Of a DNA stretch of 64,000 nucleotides, positions 45,254 to 54,689 are shown piece after piece. A program made the position numbers and the translations under genes. Source of the DNA: Microbacterium tenebrionis (lineage in GTDB: Bacteria > Actinomycetota > Actinomycetes > Actinomycetales > Microbacteriaceae). How positions within the stretch are numbered: the first letter of the stretch is position 1; each line of letters starts with the position of its first letter. The notes under the pieces were generated by a model, which worked only from the letters and a program-made list of their open reading frames with translations, had not been told where the DNA came from and made no database searches. The stretch lies in contig NZ_CAHJXQ010000002.1 in the NCBI RefSeq assembly GCF_903645325.1, positions 248,001 through 312,000 of the forward strand, given 5' to 3'.

Positions 45254-45964
45254 GTGGTGAAGTGGTTCTGGCAGCGAGACAAGCCCCGACGCACTCTGAC
45301 GCTGCGCAGTCGCGGCGACGTGGGCGATGCGACCCGCGTCGACTTCGCCGAGCTCGCCCCTGAGCTGAACCGCTTCCTCGGGCAGGCGGCATACCTGCAG
45401 CTCGGCTATTTCGAGACGCTGACCCGGCTCATCCGGGCCACCCCCGAGCTCGCCGAGAAGGAGGCGCTGGCGCGGGCCGCGGGTGCCGCGCTCAGCAAGC
45501 ATCGCGGAATCGTCGAGGTGATCACCTCTCAGGGGGAGGACCCGACCGAGATCATGCTCCCGTTCCAGGAGCACCTCGACGCGTTCCGCCGCAAGACCAT
45601 CGGTGCGCGCCCGCGCGAGACCCTGCTCGCCGTCTATATCACGGCGGGCATGCTCGACGACTTCTATCTCGCCCTCGCCTCGAGCTACGGCGAGACGGGC
45701 GCCCGCGTCGCCGCGATCCTGCGCGAGGACGACGACACCGGCGAGATCGTGGCGATCCTCAAGCGCACGATCGACAGCGACGCCGAGTGGCGATCTCTGC
45801 TGTCGATGTGGGCGCGTCGCATGGTGGGCGACACGGTGCTCGTGGCCCGTCAGGCCCTGCGCGCCGAGCGCCTCATCGAGGACGAGGACCGCGTCGAGCC
45901 GGTGTACACCGAGCTCATGGGAGCCCACGCGCGCCGCATGGACGCGATGGGCCTGGCCGCCTGA
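45254..45964 (+). CDS. Ferritin-like (MiaE-like) protein
   Basis: 236 residues, mostly helical, of the actinobacterial ferritin-like family (MiaE_2 type). Helical-bundle stretches: LNRFLGQAAYLQLGYFETLTRL, LARAAGAALSKHRGIVEVI, and ARRMVGDTVLVARQALRAERL; conserved Glu/His pairs could hold a di-metal site. Substrate unknown; hydroxylation of tRNA is not shown. It keeps its place between the DEAD-box helicase and DUF3107 as in mycobacteria. Confidence 0.82.
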   Translation: MVKWFWQRDKPRRTLTLRSRGDVGDATRVDFAELAPELNRFLGQAAYLQLGYFETLTRLIRATPELAEKEALARAAGAALSKHRGIVEVITSQGEDPTEIMLPFQEHLDAFRRKTIGARPRETLLAVYITAGMLDDFYLALASSYGETGARVAAILREDDDTGEIVAILKRTIDSDAEWRSLLSMWARRMVGDTVLVARQALRAERLIEDEDRVEPVYTELMGAHARRMDAMGLAA

Positions 45965-45968
45965 GCGC

Positions 45969-46236
45969 TCAGATGCCCAGGGCCGCGCGCTTCGCGGCGT
46001 CGGACGTCCGACGGGATGCCGTCAGTCCGTATCCGACCGCCGTCGCGACGACGACCGCGCCGAGGATGCTCGCCAGCCACAGCCAGACTCTGTCCTCGCC
46101 GACGCCCGCCCACTGCATGCCGGTGTAGACGATCGCCGACGCGGCCGTCGCGACGGCCGCGCAGCGCGCGGTGCGGCAGCAGGAAGTGGACGCCGACGCC
46201 GAGCGCGCAGGCCGCGATCAGCGCGAGGAGGATGTA
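45969..46236 (-). CDS. Small membrane protein, frameshifted, start uncertain
   Basis: Two frames together give one sensible protein: LYILLALIAACALGVGVHFL, then AVATAASAIVYTGMQWAGVG and WLWLASILGAVVVATAVGYG, about three helices in all. The join near 46155-46165 (GCGCGCGGTGC on the plus strand) needs two added bases or one removed. No ATG or GTG lies in frame upstream of LYILL, so the start is also damaged or unusual. It follows the DUF3107 gene on the same strand. Function unknown. Confidence 0.5.
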
Positions 46237-46243
46237 CAGCGTG

Positions 46244-46468
46244 TCAGGCGACGAAGCCGACGCGACGCGACTCCTCGGTGCCGAGCTCGATGTACGCGAG
46301 GTTCGCGGTCGGGACGATGAACGAGTTGCCCTTGACGTCGGTGAAGCTCACGTGAGCGGTGTTCTGCTCGAGGGCAGCGGCGACCTGGCTGCGGACGTCG
46401 TCCGCGCTCGTGGCGGTCTCGAAGTTCAGTTCGCGGCCGGTGTTGATGATGCCGATGCGGATTTCCAC
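46244..46468 (-). CDS. DUF3107 family protein
   Basis: 74 residues matching the actinobacterial DUF3107 family (mycobacterial TB9.4): EIRIGIINTGRELNFETATS, ADDVRSQVAAAL, and the end IELGTEESRRVGFV. Function unknown. GTG 46468 follows AAGGAGCACGC, a strong Shine-Dalgarno site. Confidence 0.9.
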   Translation of the reverse strand: MEIRIGIINTGRELNFETATSADDVRSQVAAALEQNTAHVSFTDVKGNSFIVPTANLAYIELGTEESRRVGFVA

Positions 46469-46607
46469 GCGTGCTCCTTGAAGATTCGGGGACTGACACG
46501 ACTCTACCCCGGTGGTGCGGCGTCGGATCGGGGTGGACGGCCGGTTTCGCCGTGGGCGCACAAGCGCGTCGCGCGAGGCGTGCACGGGCGGTGTCGGCGC
46601 CGGCCGA

Positions 46608-46613
46608 TAGCGT
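46608..46613 (+). promoter_or_regulatory. Candidate -10 box of the adnAB operon
   Basis: TAGCGT, 7 nt before ATG 46621. Confidence 0.4.
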
Positions 46614-46620
46614 GGACGGC

Positions 46621-49600
46621 ATGACACCGAGCCCGCCCCGCGCCGCACCGGATGCCGCGCAGCGCGAGGTGGTCGCCGCACCCGTCAGCGCATCCGGCGT
46701 CGTCATCGGCGGCCCGGGCACGGGCAAGACGCACACGCTCATCGACCGTGTGGACGCGCTCCTCGGCGAGCAGGGGCTGACGCCGGAGCAGGTGCTCGTG
46801 CTCACCCCGAGCAGGCAGGCGGCGACCGCGCTGCGCGACCGCATCGGCGTGCGCATCGGCCGGGCGACACCGGGGCCGCTGGCCCGATCACTGGGATCCT
46901 TCGCCTTCCAGGTCGTCCGCGGTGCGATGGTGCACGCGGGCGGCGAGCCGCCCGCGCTGCTCACCGGAGCCGATCAGGACCGCATCGTCGCCGAGCTGCT
47001 GGCCGGTGACGCCGACGACGAGGCCGCTGGCATGCTCAGCCGATGGCCGGCATCCCTGCCCGCGACCGTGCGCGCGTCGAAGGACTTCCGCTCCGAACTG
47101 CGTGCCTTCCTGGCCGAGTGCACCGAGCTGGGGGTCCTCCCCGACGAGCTCCAGCGCTCGGAGCGCCCCGTCTGGGCGGCGGCCGGTGCGTTCATCGACG
47201 AGTACCGCACCGTCCTCGGCGACATGCGCACGGCTTATCGCGACGCCGCCGATCTCGTCAGCGAAGCCGCGGCGATCCTGCGCGAAGCCGATTCCGCGAC
47301 GCTCGGACCCCTCGCGGGGCTGCGCGCCGTGCTCATCGACGACGCGCAGGAGATCACCCGCGGGGGACTCACGCTCGTCCGGGCGCTGCGTGCCAGAGGG
47401 ATCGCCGTGACCGCGTTCGGCGACCCCGACATCTCCTCCGGCGCGTTCCGCGGCGCGAGCCCGCAGCTCTTCCACGAGCTGTCCACCCTGCTCGACGACG
47501 TGTTCGTGCTCGACACCGCGCACCGGCAGACCCCGGCCCTGAGCGACCTCACCCGCACGGTCACCCAGGCGATCGGCGTCGCCGGCCGCGTCGAGCACCG
47601 CCGGCCCCCGGGACCGCCTCCCGAGACGGCGGATCCGTCCGTGCGGACCTTCCTGGCATCGTCGCCGTACGAAGAGGTCGATCGCATCGCCGGCACGCTG
47701 CGCGACTGGCATGTGAGCTCCGGCATCCCCTGGAGCGACATGGCCGTCATCGCGCACGACACGCGCCAGGTCGCCGCCCTCGAGACCGAGCTCGCCGCGC
47801 GCGAGGTCCCGACGCGTGCGGCGGGGGTGCAGCGCCCGCTGGGCAGCGAGCGCGTCGTCCGCGATCTCGTCGGCATCGTGCGTCTCGCGCTGCAGCCGGC
47901 GTCCGAGCGCACGCCGGACGACCTCGTCGACGCGCTGCGGTCGCCTTTCGGCGGGCTGGATGCCGTCGGGCTCCGGCGCCTGCGCGCCCGGTTGCGGCAT
48001 CTCGAGCTCGACGAGGGCGGCTCGACTCCGGCATCCGAGCTCCTGCGGCAGGCGATGGAGTTCCCTGCGCACTTCGCGTTCATCGACGCGCCGGAGGCGC
48101 GGATCGCCTCCCGGTTCGCCACGACCCTCGCCGAGACGGGGGCCGCGGCCCAGAACGAGACCATCCACGAGCTGCTCTGGCGCGTCTGGGACTCGTCCCG
48201 CGCGCCCGGCGGCGCCAGGCTCGCCCAGCACTGGCAGGAAGCCGCGGCGCTCCCCGGTGGCGGGGAGACCGCCAGGAACCTCGATGCGCTCGTCGCGCTC
48301 TTCGACGCCGCGAAGCGATTCGTCGAGCGCACTCCGAACGAGGACCCGGAGACGTTCGTGCGCGACATCCTCGACAGCGAGGTCCCGGAGGATTCGCTCT
48401 CGACCCCCGACCGTCCCGGCCTCGTGACCCTGCTGACGCCGGCGACGGCGCTCGGCACGCAGTTCGAGGCCGTCGTGGTCGCCGGCGTGCAGGACGGCGT
48501 GTGGCCGAACACGCGGCTTCGCGGCGGGCTCCTCGAGACGTGGCGCCTGGCGGATGCCGTGACCGCCGCCCGCACGGGAGCCGGCGCCATCGACCCCGGG
48601 GTGCTCGACCGGCGCCGCGACGCGCTGCACGACGAGCTGCGGCTGTTCGTGCGGGCGGTCTCCCGAGCACGATCGCGGATCCTCGTGTCGGCCGTGGATG
48701 ACGACGACTCCACGCCGAGCCCGTTCTTCGGGTTCCTCCCCGAACCGCCGCCGGCATCCGATCATCCGGCGGCGGAGCATCCGCTCACCCTGCGCGGTCT
48801 CGTGGCGCGGCACCGCCGCACCCTCACCAGCGCACCGGATGCCGCATCGCGGGCCGAGGCCGCCGGGCAGCTGGCCGTCCTCGCGCGCGAGGGCGTGCCC
48901 GGCGCAGACCCGGCCGACTGGTACGGCACGACCGCGCCGTCGACCGCGGCGCCGCTGCACGATCTCTCGGTCGAACCGGCACGGGTATCGCCGTCTCGGA
49001 TGGAGTCCTTCGAGGAGTGCGAGCTGCACTGGGCGATCTCCGCCCTCGGCGGCGACACGGTCCTGCCGCCGTCTGCGGGGGTCGGCACGATCATCCACGA
49101 GGCGATGGAGAAGGTCCCCGCCGGCGACCTCGAGGCCATGCGCACGATCGTGGCGGAGCACTGGGGCGAGCTGGACTTCGAGACCGAGTGGATCAGCCGC
49201 AAGGAGCACCGCCGAGCGGATCTGTACGTCGAACGGCTGCACGCGTATCTGGGCGAGGTCGCCCGCGACGGCGGGCGGGTGCTGGCCAGCGAGGTCGAGT
49301 TCCGATTCGCGGTGGATGCGACCGGCGCAGGCGAGGAGCCCGCCGTGCACATCGGAGATGCCGCGGACGAACCCGGGCGCGCGCTGGTGCACGGCTTCAT
49401 CGACCGCGTCGAGGCGTACCCGGTCGGCGCGGGCGAGCACGCGGCGGCCCGCGCCCGCGGGGCGGCGCCCATGGCCGCGTCCGCTGACGGGGAGCGCGTC
49501 GTCGTCGTCGACCTGAAGACCGGCAAGTATGAGCCGGAGTCCGACGCCAAGGTCGAAGACCACGCCCAGCTCGCGGCCTATCAGGTCGCCGTCGAGCAGG

Positions 49601-49866
49601 GCCTCATCGAGGGTGCCGATCCCGCAGCGCTCGCCGGGGCGCGGCTGCTCGTCGTCGCCAAGACGCTCTCGGGCAGCGACTACCGGATCGCCCATCAGCA
49701 CACGCTCGAGGGCGAGGCGCGCACACGGTTCCTCACGAGACTCGCGGATGCGGCCAGAGGCATGTCCGCGGGGAGCTTCACGGCTCACGTCGAGGCGCAC
49801 TGCGCCGATGTGCAGTGGCGCGTGCAGCCGTGCCGCATCCACACGGTGCCGGCGGTGAGCGCATGA
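46621..49866 (+). CDS. adnA: AdnA-like helicase-nuclease subunit
   Basis: 1081 residues. N-terminal UvrD-like motor with Walker A GGPGTGKT (30-37), TPSRQAATALRDRIG (Ia) and a Walker B-like LIDDAQE; C-terminal PD-(D/E)XK nuclease with VVVVDLKTGKY and HAQLAAYQVAVEQG (QxxxY). Of the possible Fe-S cysteines I see EECELHW and the final HCADVQW...QPC, not a full set. With the next gene it makes the AdnAB motor-nuclease that resects double-strand breaks in actinobacteria in place of RecBCD. ATG 46621 with TAGCGT 7 nt upstream. Confidence 0.88.
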   Translation: MTPSPPRAAPDAAQREVVAAPVSASGVVIGGPGTGKTHTLIDRVDALLGEQGLTPEQVLVLTPSRQAATALRDRIGVRIGRATPGPLARSLGSFAFQVVRGAMVHAGGEPPALLTGADQDRIVAELLAGDADDEAAGMLSRWPASLPATVRASKDFRSELRAFLAECTELGVLPDELQRSERPVWAAAGAFIDEYRTVLGDMRTAYRDAADLVSEAAAILREADSATLGPLAGLRAVLIDDAQEITRGGLTLVRALRARGIAVTAFGDPDISSGAFRGASPQLFHELSTLLDDVFVLDTAHRQTPALSDLTRTVTQAIGVAGRVEHRRPPGPPPETADPSVRTFLASSPYEEVDRIAGTLRDWHVSSGIPWSDMAVIAHDTRQVAALETELAAREVPTRAAGVQRPLGSERVVRDLVGIVRLALQPASERTPDDLVDALRSPFGGLDAVGLRRLRARLRHLELDEGGSTPASELLRQAMEFPAHFAFIDAPEARIASRFATTLAETGAAAQNETIHELLWRVWDSSRAPGGARLAQHWQEAAALPGGGETARNLDALVALFDAAKRFVERTPNEDPETFVRDILDSEVPEDSLSTPDRPGLVTLLTPATALGTQFEAVVVAGVQDGVWPNTRLRGGLLETWRLADAVTAARTGAGAIDPGVLDRRRDALHDELRLFVRAVSRARSRILVSAVDDDDSTPSPFFGFLPEPPPASDHPAAEHPLTLRGLVARHRRTLTSAPDAASRAEAAGQLAVLAREGVPGADPADWYGTTAPSTAAPLHDLSVEPARVSPSRMESFEECELHWAISALGGDTVLPPSAGVGTIIHEAMEKVPAGDLEAMRTIVAEHWGELDFETEWISRKEHRRADLYVERLHAYLGEVARDGGRVLASEVEFRFAVDATGAGEEPAVHIGDAADEPGRALVHGFIDRVEAYPVGAGEHAAARARGAAPMAASADGERVVVVDLKTGKYEPESDAKVEDHAQLAAYQVAVEQGLIEGADPAALAGARLLVVAKTLSGSDYRIAHQHTLEGEARTRFLTRLADAARGMSAGSFTAHVEAHCADVQWRVQPCRIHTVPAVSA

Positions 49867-52800
49867 GCGCGGAATGGGCAGGCAACGTCCCGGGACTGTC
49901 CGCACTGGACGTCGCGGCCGCGCTCGGCCAGCCGCCGCCGACGCCCGCGCAGCAGCGCGTCATCGAGGCTCCGCCCGCCCCGGCGCTGGTCGTGGCCGGT
50001 GCCGGCAGCGGCAAGACCGAGACGATGGCGGGGCGCGTGGTGTGGCTGGTCGCGAACGGTCACGTGCGCCGCGACGAGATCCTCGGGCTCACCTTCACGC
50101 GCAAGGCGGCGGGCGAGCTCGCCGAGCGCATCGGCGCTCGCCTCGCGGTGATCGACGAGTTCGGTCGGCGCGGTCTGCTCCCGCACGTGCCCGAGATCGT
50201 CCGTTCGGGTGCGCTGGCGCCGATCGCCGACGCGGACGGCGCGCAGCGGCAGGCGGTCCGCGCGCACGTCCTCGACGGGCTGGCCGCGCGGTACGGCACC
50301 GGTTGGGATGCCGCAGCGCCGCGTACCGCGGAGGACATGCTCATCCGCCCCCGAGTGTCGACGTACAACGCGTTCGCCGATTCGATCGTCCGCGAGCACG
50401 CCGCGAGGATCGGACGTGACCCCGATGTCGAGATGCTCAGCCAGGCGGCGTCGTGGATGCTCGCGCGGGAGGTCGTGCTGCGCGCCGATCTGCCGCAGCT
50501 GGAGGACATCGAGCTGTCCGTCGCGACCGTCGTCGACGCCGTGCAGCGGCTCGCAGGAGAAGCGCTGGATCATCGCGCCGACCTCGGCAGGGCCGAGCGC
50601 ATCGCGCTCGAGCACGCGGCGGCGTTCGCCCCGTACCGGAGCCAGGGCGACGTCGAGAAGGCGGCCGACAACCTGCTCGCCCTCCCGACCCTCACCGCCC
50701 TCGTACGCGAGTACATCGCCGAGAAGCATCGGCGCGGTGTTCTCGACTTCGCCGACCAGGTCAGCGGCGCGTTCGACATCGTGGAGTCCTCGCCGGATGT
50801 GCGCGCCGATCTGCGCGAGCAGCACCGCGTCGTGCTCCTCGACGAGTACCAGGACACCTCGGTCATCCAGACCCAGTTCCTGTCGGCGGTGTTCCAGGAC
50901 TCCGCCGTGATGGCCGTCGGCGACCCGCACCAGTCGATCTACGGATGGCGCGGCGCCAGCGCAGACAACCTCTACGCGTTCGCGCGCACGTTCGCCGATC
51001 AGCAGCAACCCGAGTCGTACAGTCTGATGACGAGCTGGCGCAACGACAGCTCCATCCTCGGGATCGCCAACCGCATCCTCGAGCCGCTTCAGCGCCCCGG
51101 CCTCGACGTGCCGCCGCTCGAACCGCGACCGGGCGCGGGCCAGGGCGATGTCCAGGTGCGGTATCCGCTGACCGTGCACGACGAAGCGGACCAGGTCGCC
51201 GAGTGGTTCTTCCAGCGCCGTGCCGAGCACACCGACGCCGCGAAGCCGCACACCGGTGCGATCCTGTTCCGATCCAAGCGGCACATGCAGACCTTCGCCG
51301 AGGCGCTCGCCGCGCGCGGCGTTCCGCATCGCATCCTGGGCCTGGGCGGACTCCTTGCGACTCCGGAGGTCGTCGACGTCGTCGCGACACTGCGGGTGCT
51401 GCACGACCCGAACGCCGGTTCCGCCCTGATCCGACTGCTCGTCGGGCCGCGGTTCGGGGTCGGCGTCGCCGACATGGGTGCGCTGTACGACCTCGCCGGC
51501 GAGCTCTCCAGACGCGACAGCGGCCTCATGCCGCTGCCCGATGAGCTGCGCGCCCGGATTCGCGCCTCGCGCGGCGCCGACGAGGCGGTCTCGATCGTGG
51601 ACGCCGTCGACGTGGTCCGGGGTCTCCGCGACGACTACCGGCTGCTCGAGAGGATCACGCAGGACGGGCGCGCACGCATCCGCGCGGCGGGGGAGATGCT
51701 CGAGCGTCTCAGACGTGCTTCGGGACAGCCGATCCCCGAACTCATCCGCAGCATCGAGACCGAACTCAGGCTCGACATCGAGCTGGCGGCCAACGAGACC
51801 CGGGGCCCTGCCCGCATCGCGGCGACGCAGCTGCGGGCGTTCACCGACGAGGTGCGCGCGTTCCTCTCCGCCGATGAACGCGGCACGATCGGCAGCCTGC
51901 TGGCCTGGCTCGACAAGGCCGAGAGCACGGACGAGCTCATGCCGCGGCCGGAACCGCCCGAGCCGGGGGTCGTGCAGCTGCTGACCATCCACGGATCCAA
52001 GGGCCTCGAATGGGATGCCGTGGCCGTGGTGCGCATGGTCGAGGGCGAGCTGCCGTCGCCGCCGACGAGCACGTCGGGCTGGTTCGGCTTCGGGGTTCTG
52101 CCGTTCGCGCTGCGCGGCGACCGCGACGCGCTCCCGGTGTTCCGGTGGGATCCGCCGCCCGAGCACGAGGAACCCGACCCGGCGAAGCGGCTCAAGGCCG
52201 GGGTGGCGTCGCTCACCAGCAGGAGCAGGACGGCACCCGGCGCACTGACCGTCTTCAAGGACGCCTACCGCGACTACCAGCAGCAGGAGGAACGCCGTCT
52301 CGCCTACGTCGCCGTGACGAGGGCTCGCACCCACCTGCTGCTCACCGGAGCGCACTGGGCCGGGCAGAAGAAGCCCCGGCAGGCCGGTCCCTACCTGCTC
52401 GAGGCGTTCGACGTGCTCGGTCACGGCGGCGTCGGTGAGGTCGATGCCGACGAGAACCCGTATGAAGGCGAGGGCAAGACCACGGTGTGGCCGCTGGACC
52501 CGCTCGGTGGACGACGGGGCAGGGTCGAGGCTGCGGCGGACGCGGTCCGATCGGCGCTCGCAGCCGACCCCGTAACTCCCACCCCCCAGCTCGAACGCCT
52601 GCTCGCCGAGCGGGCGGAACGGCAGCGCGGCGTGCTCGCCGAGCCTCCGACCCGTGTGCCGGCATCGCGGTTCAAGGACTACGTCACCGACTTCGACGGC
52701 ACGCTCCGCGAGATCGCGCGTCCGATGCCGGAACGCCCGTACCGGCAGACGCGGTTGGGCACCCTTTTCCACGCGTGGGTGGAGCACCGCTCCGGCCTCG

Positions 52801-53327
52801 TCGGCGCGGGCCCGAGTGCGGACGCCGCCCTGTGGGACAGCGACGACGAGCAGGCGGACCCCTCGGCCGTCTCGGCCGCGGACGACGCCGATCTGCAGAC
52901 GCTGCGCGAGACCTTCGAGCGCAGCGAATGGGCGGACCTCGCACCGATCGCGGTCGAGATCGAGATCGACTTCGCGCTCGGCGCGGGCACGACCGCAGGC
53001 GCAGGGGAGCCGACCTCGGGGCCCGCCCCGGGCCACATCGTCATCTGCAAGCTCGACGCGGTGTACCGGCGTGAGGACCGCGGCGGGCGGATCGAGATCG
53101 TGGACTGGAAGACCGGTCGCGCTCCGCGCACGCCGGCGGAGCGCGAAGAGCGGATGCTGCAGCTCGCCCTGTACCGGCTCGCCTACCACCGCCGGTTCGG
53201 CGTGCCGCTCGACGAGATCGATGTCGCGCTCTACTACGTCGCCGACGACCTCGTCATCCGCGGCGACCGGGTCTATTCGGAGGCGGAGTTGGTCCAGCGG
53301 TGGAGCGCGGCGCGCGCTGCGCGCTGA
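49863..53327 (+). CDS. adnB: AdnB-like helicase-nuclease subunit
   Basis: 1154 residues. UvrD-type helicase: Walker A AGAGSGKT (45-52), Ia TFTRKAAGELAERIG, Walker B LLDEYQDTS near 326, GDPHQSIYGWRG (III), SWRND (IV), LLTIHGSKGLEWDAV (V) and YVAVTRAR (VI). C-terminal nuclease with RIEIVDWKTGRAP and LQLALYRLAY. All motor motifs look intact, so this is the lead translocase. Overlaps adnA by four bases; its last 55 bp overlap the convergent phosphotransferase gene. Confidence 0.92.
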   Translation: MSAEWAGNVPGLSALDVAAALGQPPPTPAQQRVIEAPPAPALVVAGAGSGKTETMAGRVVWLVANGHVRRDEILGLTFTRKAAGELAERIGARLAVIDEFGRRGLLPHVPEIVRSGALAPIADADGAQRQAVRAHVLDGLAARYGTGWDAAAPRTAEDMLIRPRVSTYNAFADSIVREHAARIGRDPDVEMLSQAASWMLAREVVLRADLPQLEDIELSVATVVDAVQRLAGEALDHRADLGRAERIALEHAAAFAPYRSQGDVEKAADNLLALPTLTALVREYIAEKHRRGVLDFADQVSGAFDIVESSPDVRADLREQHRVVLLDEYQDTSVIQTQFLSAVFQDSAVMAVGDPHQSIYGWRGASADNLYAFARTFADQQQPESYSLMTSWRNDSSILGIANRILEPLQRPGLDVPPLEPRPGAGQGDVQVRYPLTVHDEADQVAEWFFQRRAEHTDAAKPHTGAILFRSKRHMQTFAEALAARGVPHRILGLGGLLATPEVVDVVATLRVLHDPNAGSALIRLLVGPRFGVGVADMGALYDLAGELSRRDSGLMPLPDELRARIRASRGADEAVSIVDAVDVVRGLRDDYRLLERITQDGRARIRAAGEMLERLRRASGQPIPELIRSIETELRLDIELAANETRGPARIAATQLRAFTDEVRAFLSADERGTIGSLLAWLDKAESTDELMPRPEPPEPGVVQLLTIHGSKGLEWDAVAVVRMVEGELPSPPTSTSGWFGFGVLPFALRGDRDALPVFRWDPPPEHEEPDPAKRLKAGVASLTSRSRTAPGALTVFKDAYRDYQQQEERRLAYVAVTRARTHLLLTGAHWAGQKKPRQAGPYLLEAFDVLGHGGVGEVDADENPYEGEGKTTVWPLDPLGGRRGRVEAAADAVRSALAADPVTPTPQLERLLAERAERQRGVLAEPPTRVPASRFKDYVTDFDGTLREIARPMPERPYRQTRLGTLFHAWVEHRSGLVGAGPSADAALWDSDDEQADPSAVSAADDADLQTLRETFERSEWADLAPIAVEIEIDFALGAGTTAGAGEPTSGPAPGHIVICKLDAVYRREDRGGRIEIVDWKTGRAPRTPAEREERMLQLALYRLAYHRRFGVPLDEIDVALYYVADDLVIRGDRVYSEAELVQRWSAARAAR

Positions 53328-54625
53328 GCCTCATCCGCCGGGTCGTGCTCGGGTTCTGCCGTCGCCGCGTCACTTCGACTCGCTGACGCTCGCTCAGCAC
53401 GAGCGACAGGATCAGGGGCCGAGGACTCCGAGCCGGTCGCGGACGCGTCGACGGGCTCGGCGGTCGACGCGTCAGGGGCCGAGTCCGCCCGCCAGGTCTC
53501 GGCGACGTCGCTGAGGTCCTCCGTGGCATCGCCGATGCGGTCGTCGTTCGCGGTCGCGGGGTCCTCGGGGAGCAGGTCGTCAGGGTTGTAAGCGTCGGTC
53601 TCCATCGCCGTGCTGATGCCCGTCGCAGCGGTCTGCGGCACGCGGTCGAGAGCGTCTAGTGCCGAATCGACGCCTTCGCCTCGCGCCGCGATGACCGAGA
53701 GGTCGTTCTCGCGCAGCCCGTCGGCGAGGGCCCCGAGGAGTGCCGCGGCATCGTCGACGATGTCGGTGCGGCGCATGGTGTCGCCGTGCACGAGCCACCG
53801 GGCGAACTCCAGTTCCGCCAGCATCCGAGCCCGTACGGCCAGGGCGGGATCCGGTGCGCGGTCGGACGCCTCGGCGTACGCAGCGTGGACGTCGCCGGCG
53901 GCGTCCGGGGCGGACGAGAGCCAGGCGAGGTCCACGGCGGGGTCGCCGAGTGCGAGGCCGTGCCAGTCGAGCATCCCGATCACCGCGGGGCCGCGCTCCG
54001 GGTCGTCGTCGAACAGGAACGAGGTCGCCTTCGCGCCGCCCAGGGTCACGGCGGATTCGAAGCGCCACAGGTCGTCGTCCTCGACCGCTTCGCGCCAGCG
54101 GACCGTGAGCCGGGCCGGAACGCGCCCGGTGGCCGCCGCTCGGTCGACGAGACGACGGATCTCGTCGCGCACCTCCTCGGCGCTGCGTGCGGTGAGCCCG
54201 GCGCTGCGGACGACCGAGGCGGGCAGCGCGTGGACGGCGGCGATGGAGGCTCCCATGGATGCTGCGGCCCCGCGGCCGCGCGGCACATGGTGCGCCTCGA
54301 TCTGGAATCCGGGCAGCAGGCTCGAGACGAGTGCCCGTCCTTCTGTCAGCCGGGTCTCGCCGACGTACTCGGGCACCTGGAAGGGGAGCATCGCACGGGC
54401 ACCGGCGGTCAGTGCGCGCAGGGCCAGCGCTTCGGCGGCGAGCTCGCGCGCGGTCTCGTCGTCGTCTCCGACACGGATCGCGAGTTCGCGGCCGTCGGCG
54501 AGCGTGGCGACGGCGGAGTCGAAGCGCCCGTCGCCCTCGGCGGAGAGGGATCGAGCGCCGACGCCCTCCGCCCCGGGCAGAGCGGCCGTGACCGCCGCCG
54601 CTAGAGTAAAGGGAGACCGTGCCAT
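53273..54625 (-). CDS. Phosphotransferase (APH family) with repeat-derived tail
   Basis: 450 residues. Aminoglycoside/macrolide phosphotransferase fold at about 30-310: IEAHHVPRGRGAAASMGASI, then GMLDWHGLALGDPAVDLAWL, the catalytic and metal loop, though the usual HxD catalytic motif upstream is not clear. Substrate unknown. From about 355 on the chain is Asp/Ala/Ser-rich and partly made of repeat DNA: DASTAEPVDASATG (53442-53473) and RAERASASRSD (53368-53406). The last 18 codons overlap adnB. ATG 54625 with TAATCT 6 nt upstream. Confidence 0.78.
   Translation of the reverse strand: MARSPFTLAAAVTAALPGAEGVGARSLSAEGDGRFDSAVATLADGRELAIRVGDDDETARELAAEALALRALTAGARAMLPFQVPEYVGETRLTEGRALVSSLLPGFQIEAHHVPRGRGAAASMGASIAAVHALPASVVRSAGLTARSAEEVRDEIRRLVDRAAATGRVPARLTVRWREAVEDDDLWRFESAVTLGGAKATSFLFDDDPERGPAVIGMLDWHGLALGDPAVDLAWLSSAPDAAGDVHAAYAEASDRAPDPALAVRARMLAELEFARWLVHGDTMRRTDIVDDAAALLGALADGLRENDLSVIAARGEGVDSALDALDRVPQTAATGISTAMETDAYNPDDLLPEDPATANDDRIGDATEDLSDVAETWRADSAPDASTAEPVDASATGSESSAPDPVARAERASASRSDAATAEPEHDPADEAQRAARAALHRWTNSASE
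53368..53406. repeat. Dispersed repeat in the phosphotransferase tail
   Basis: CGTCACTTCGACTCGCTGAC then GCTCGCTCAGCACGAGCG; near-identical to the typA leader repeat at 20102-20140. Translated on the minus strand as part of the tail. Confidence 0.7.
53442..53473. repeat. Inverted repeat in the phosphotransferase tail
   Basis: GACGCGTCGAC (53442-53452) / GTCGACGCGTC (53463-53473), perfect 11-bp arms around CGGGCTCGGC. The same family as 10327-10356 in gcvP; encodes STAEPVDAS. Confidence 0.65.
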
Positions 54626-54631
54626 GCCCCC

Positions 54632-54637
54632 AGATTA
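54632..54637 (-). promoter_or_regulatory. Candidate -10 box of the phosphotransferase gene
   Basis: Minus-strand TAATCT, 6 nt before ATG 54625; leaderless layout. Confidence 0.45.
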
Positions 54638-54689
54638 GGTCGCATCGCGCGCGGTTCCGCCTACGCCACGCCTGTGAGAGAGGGAGTCG

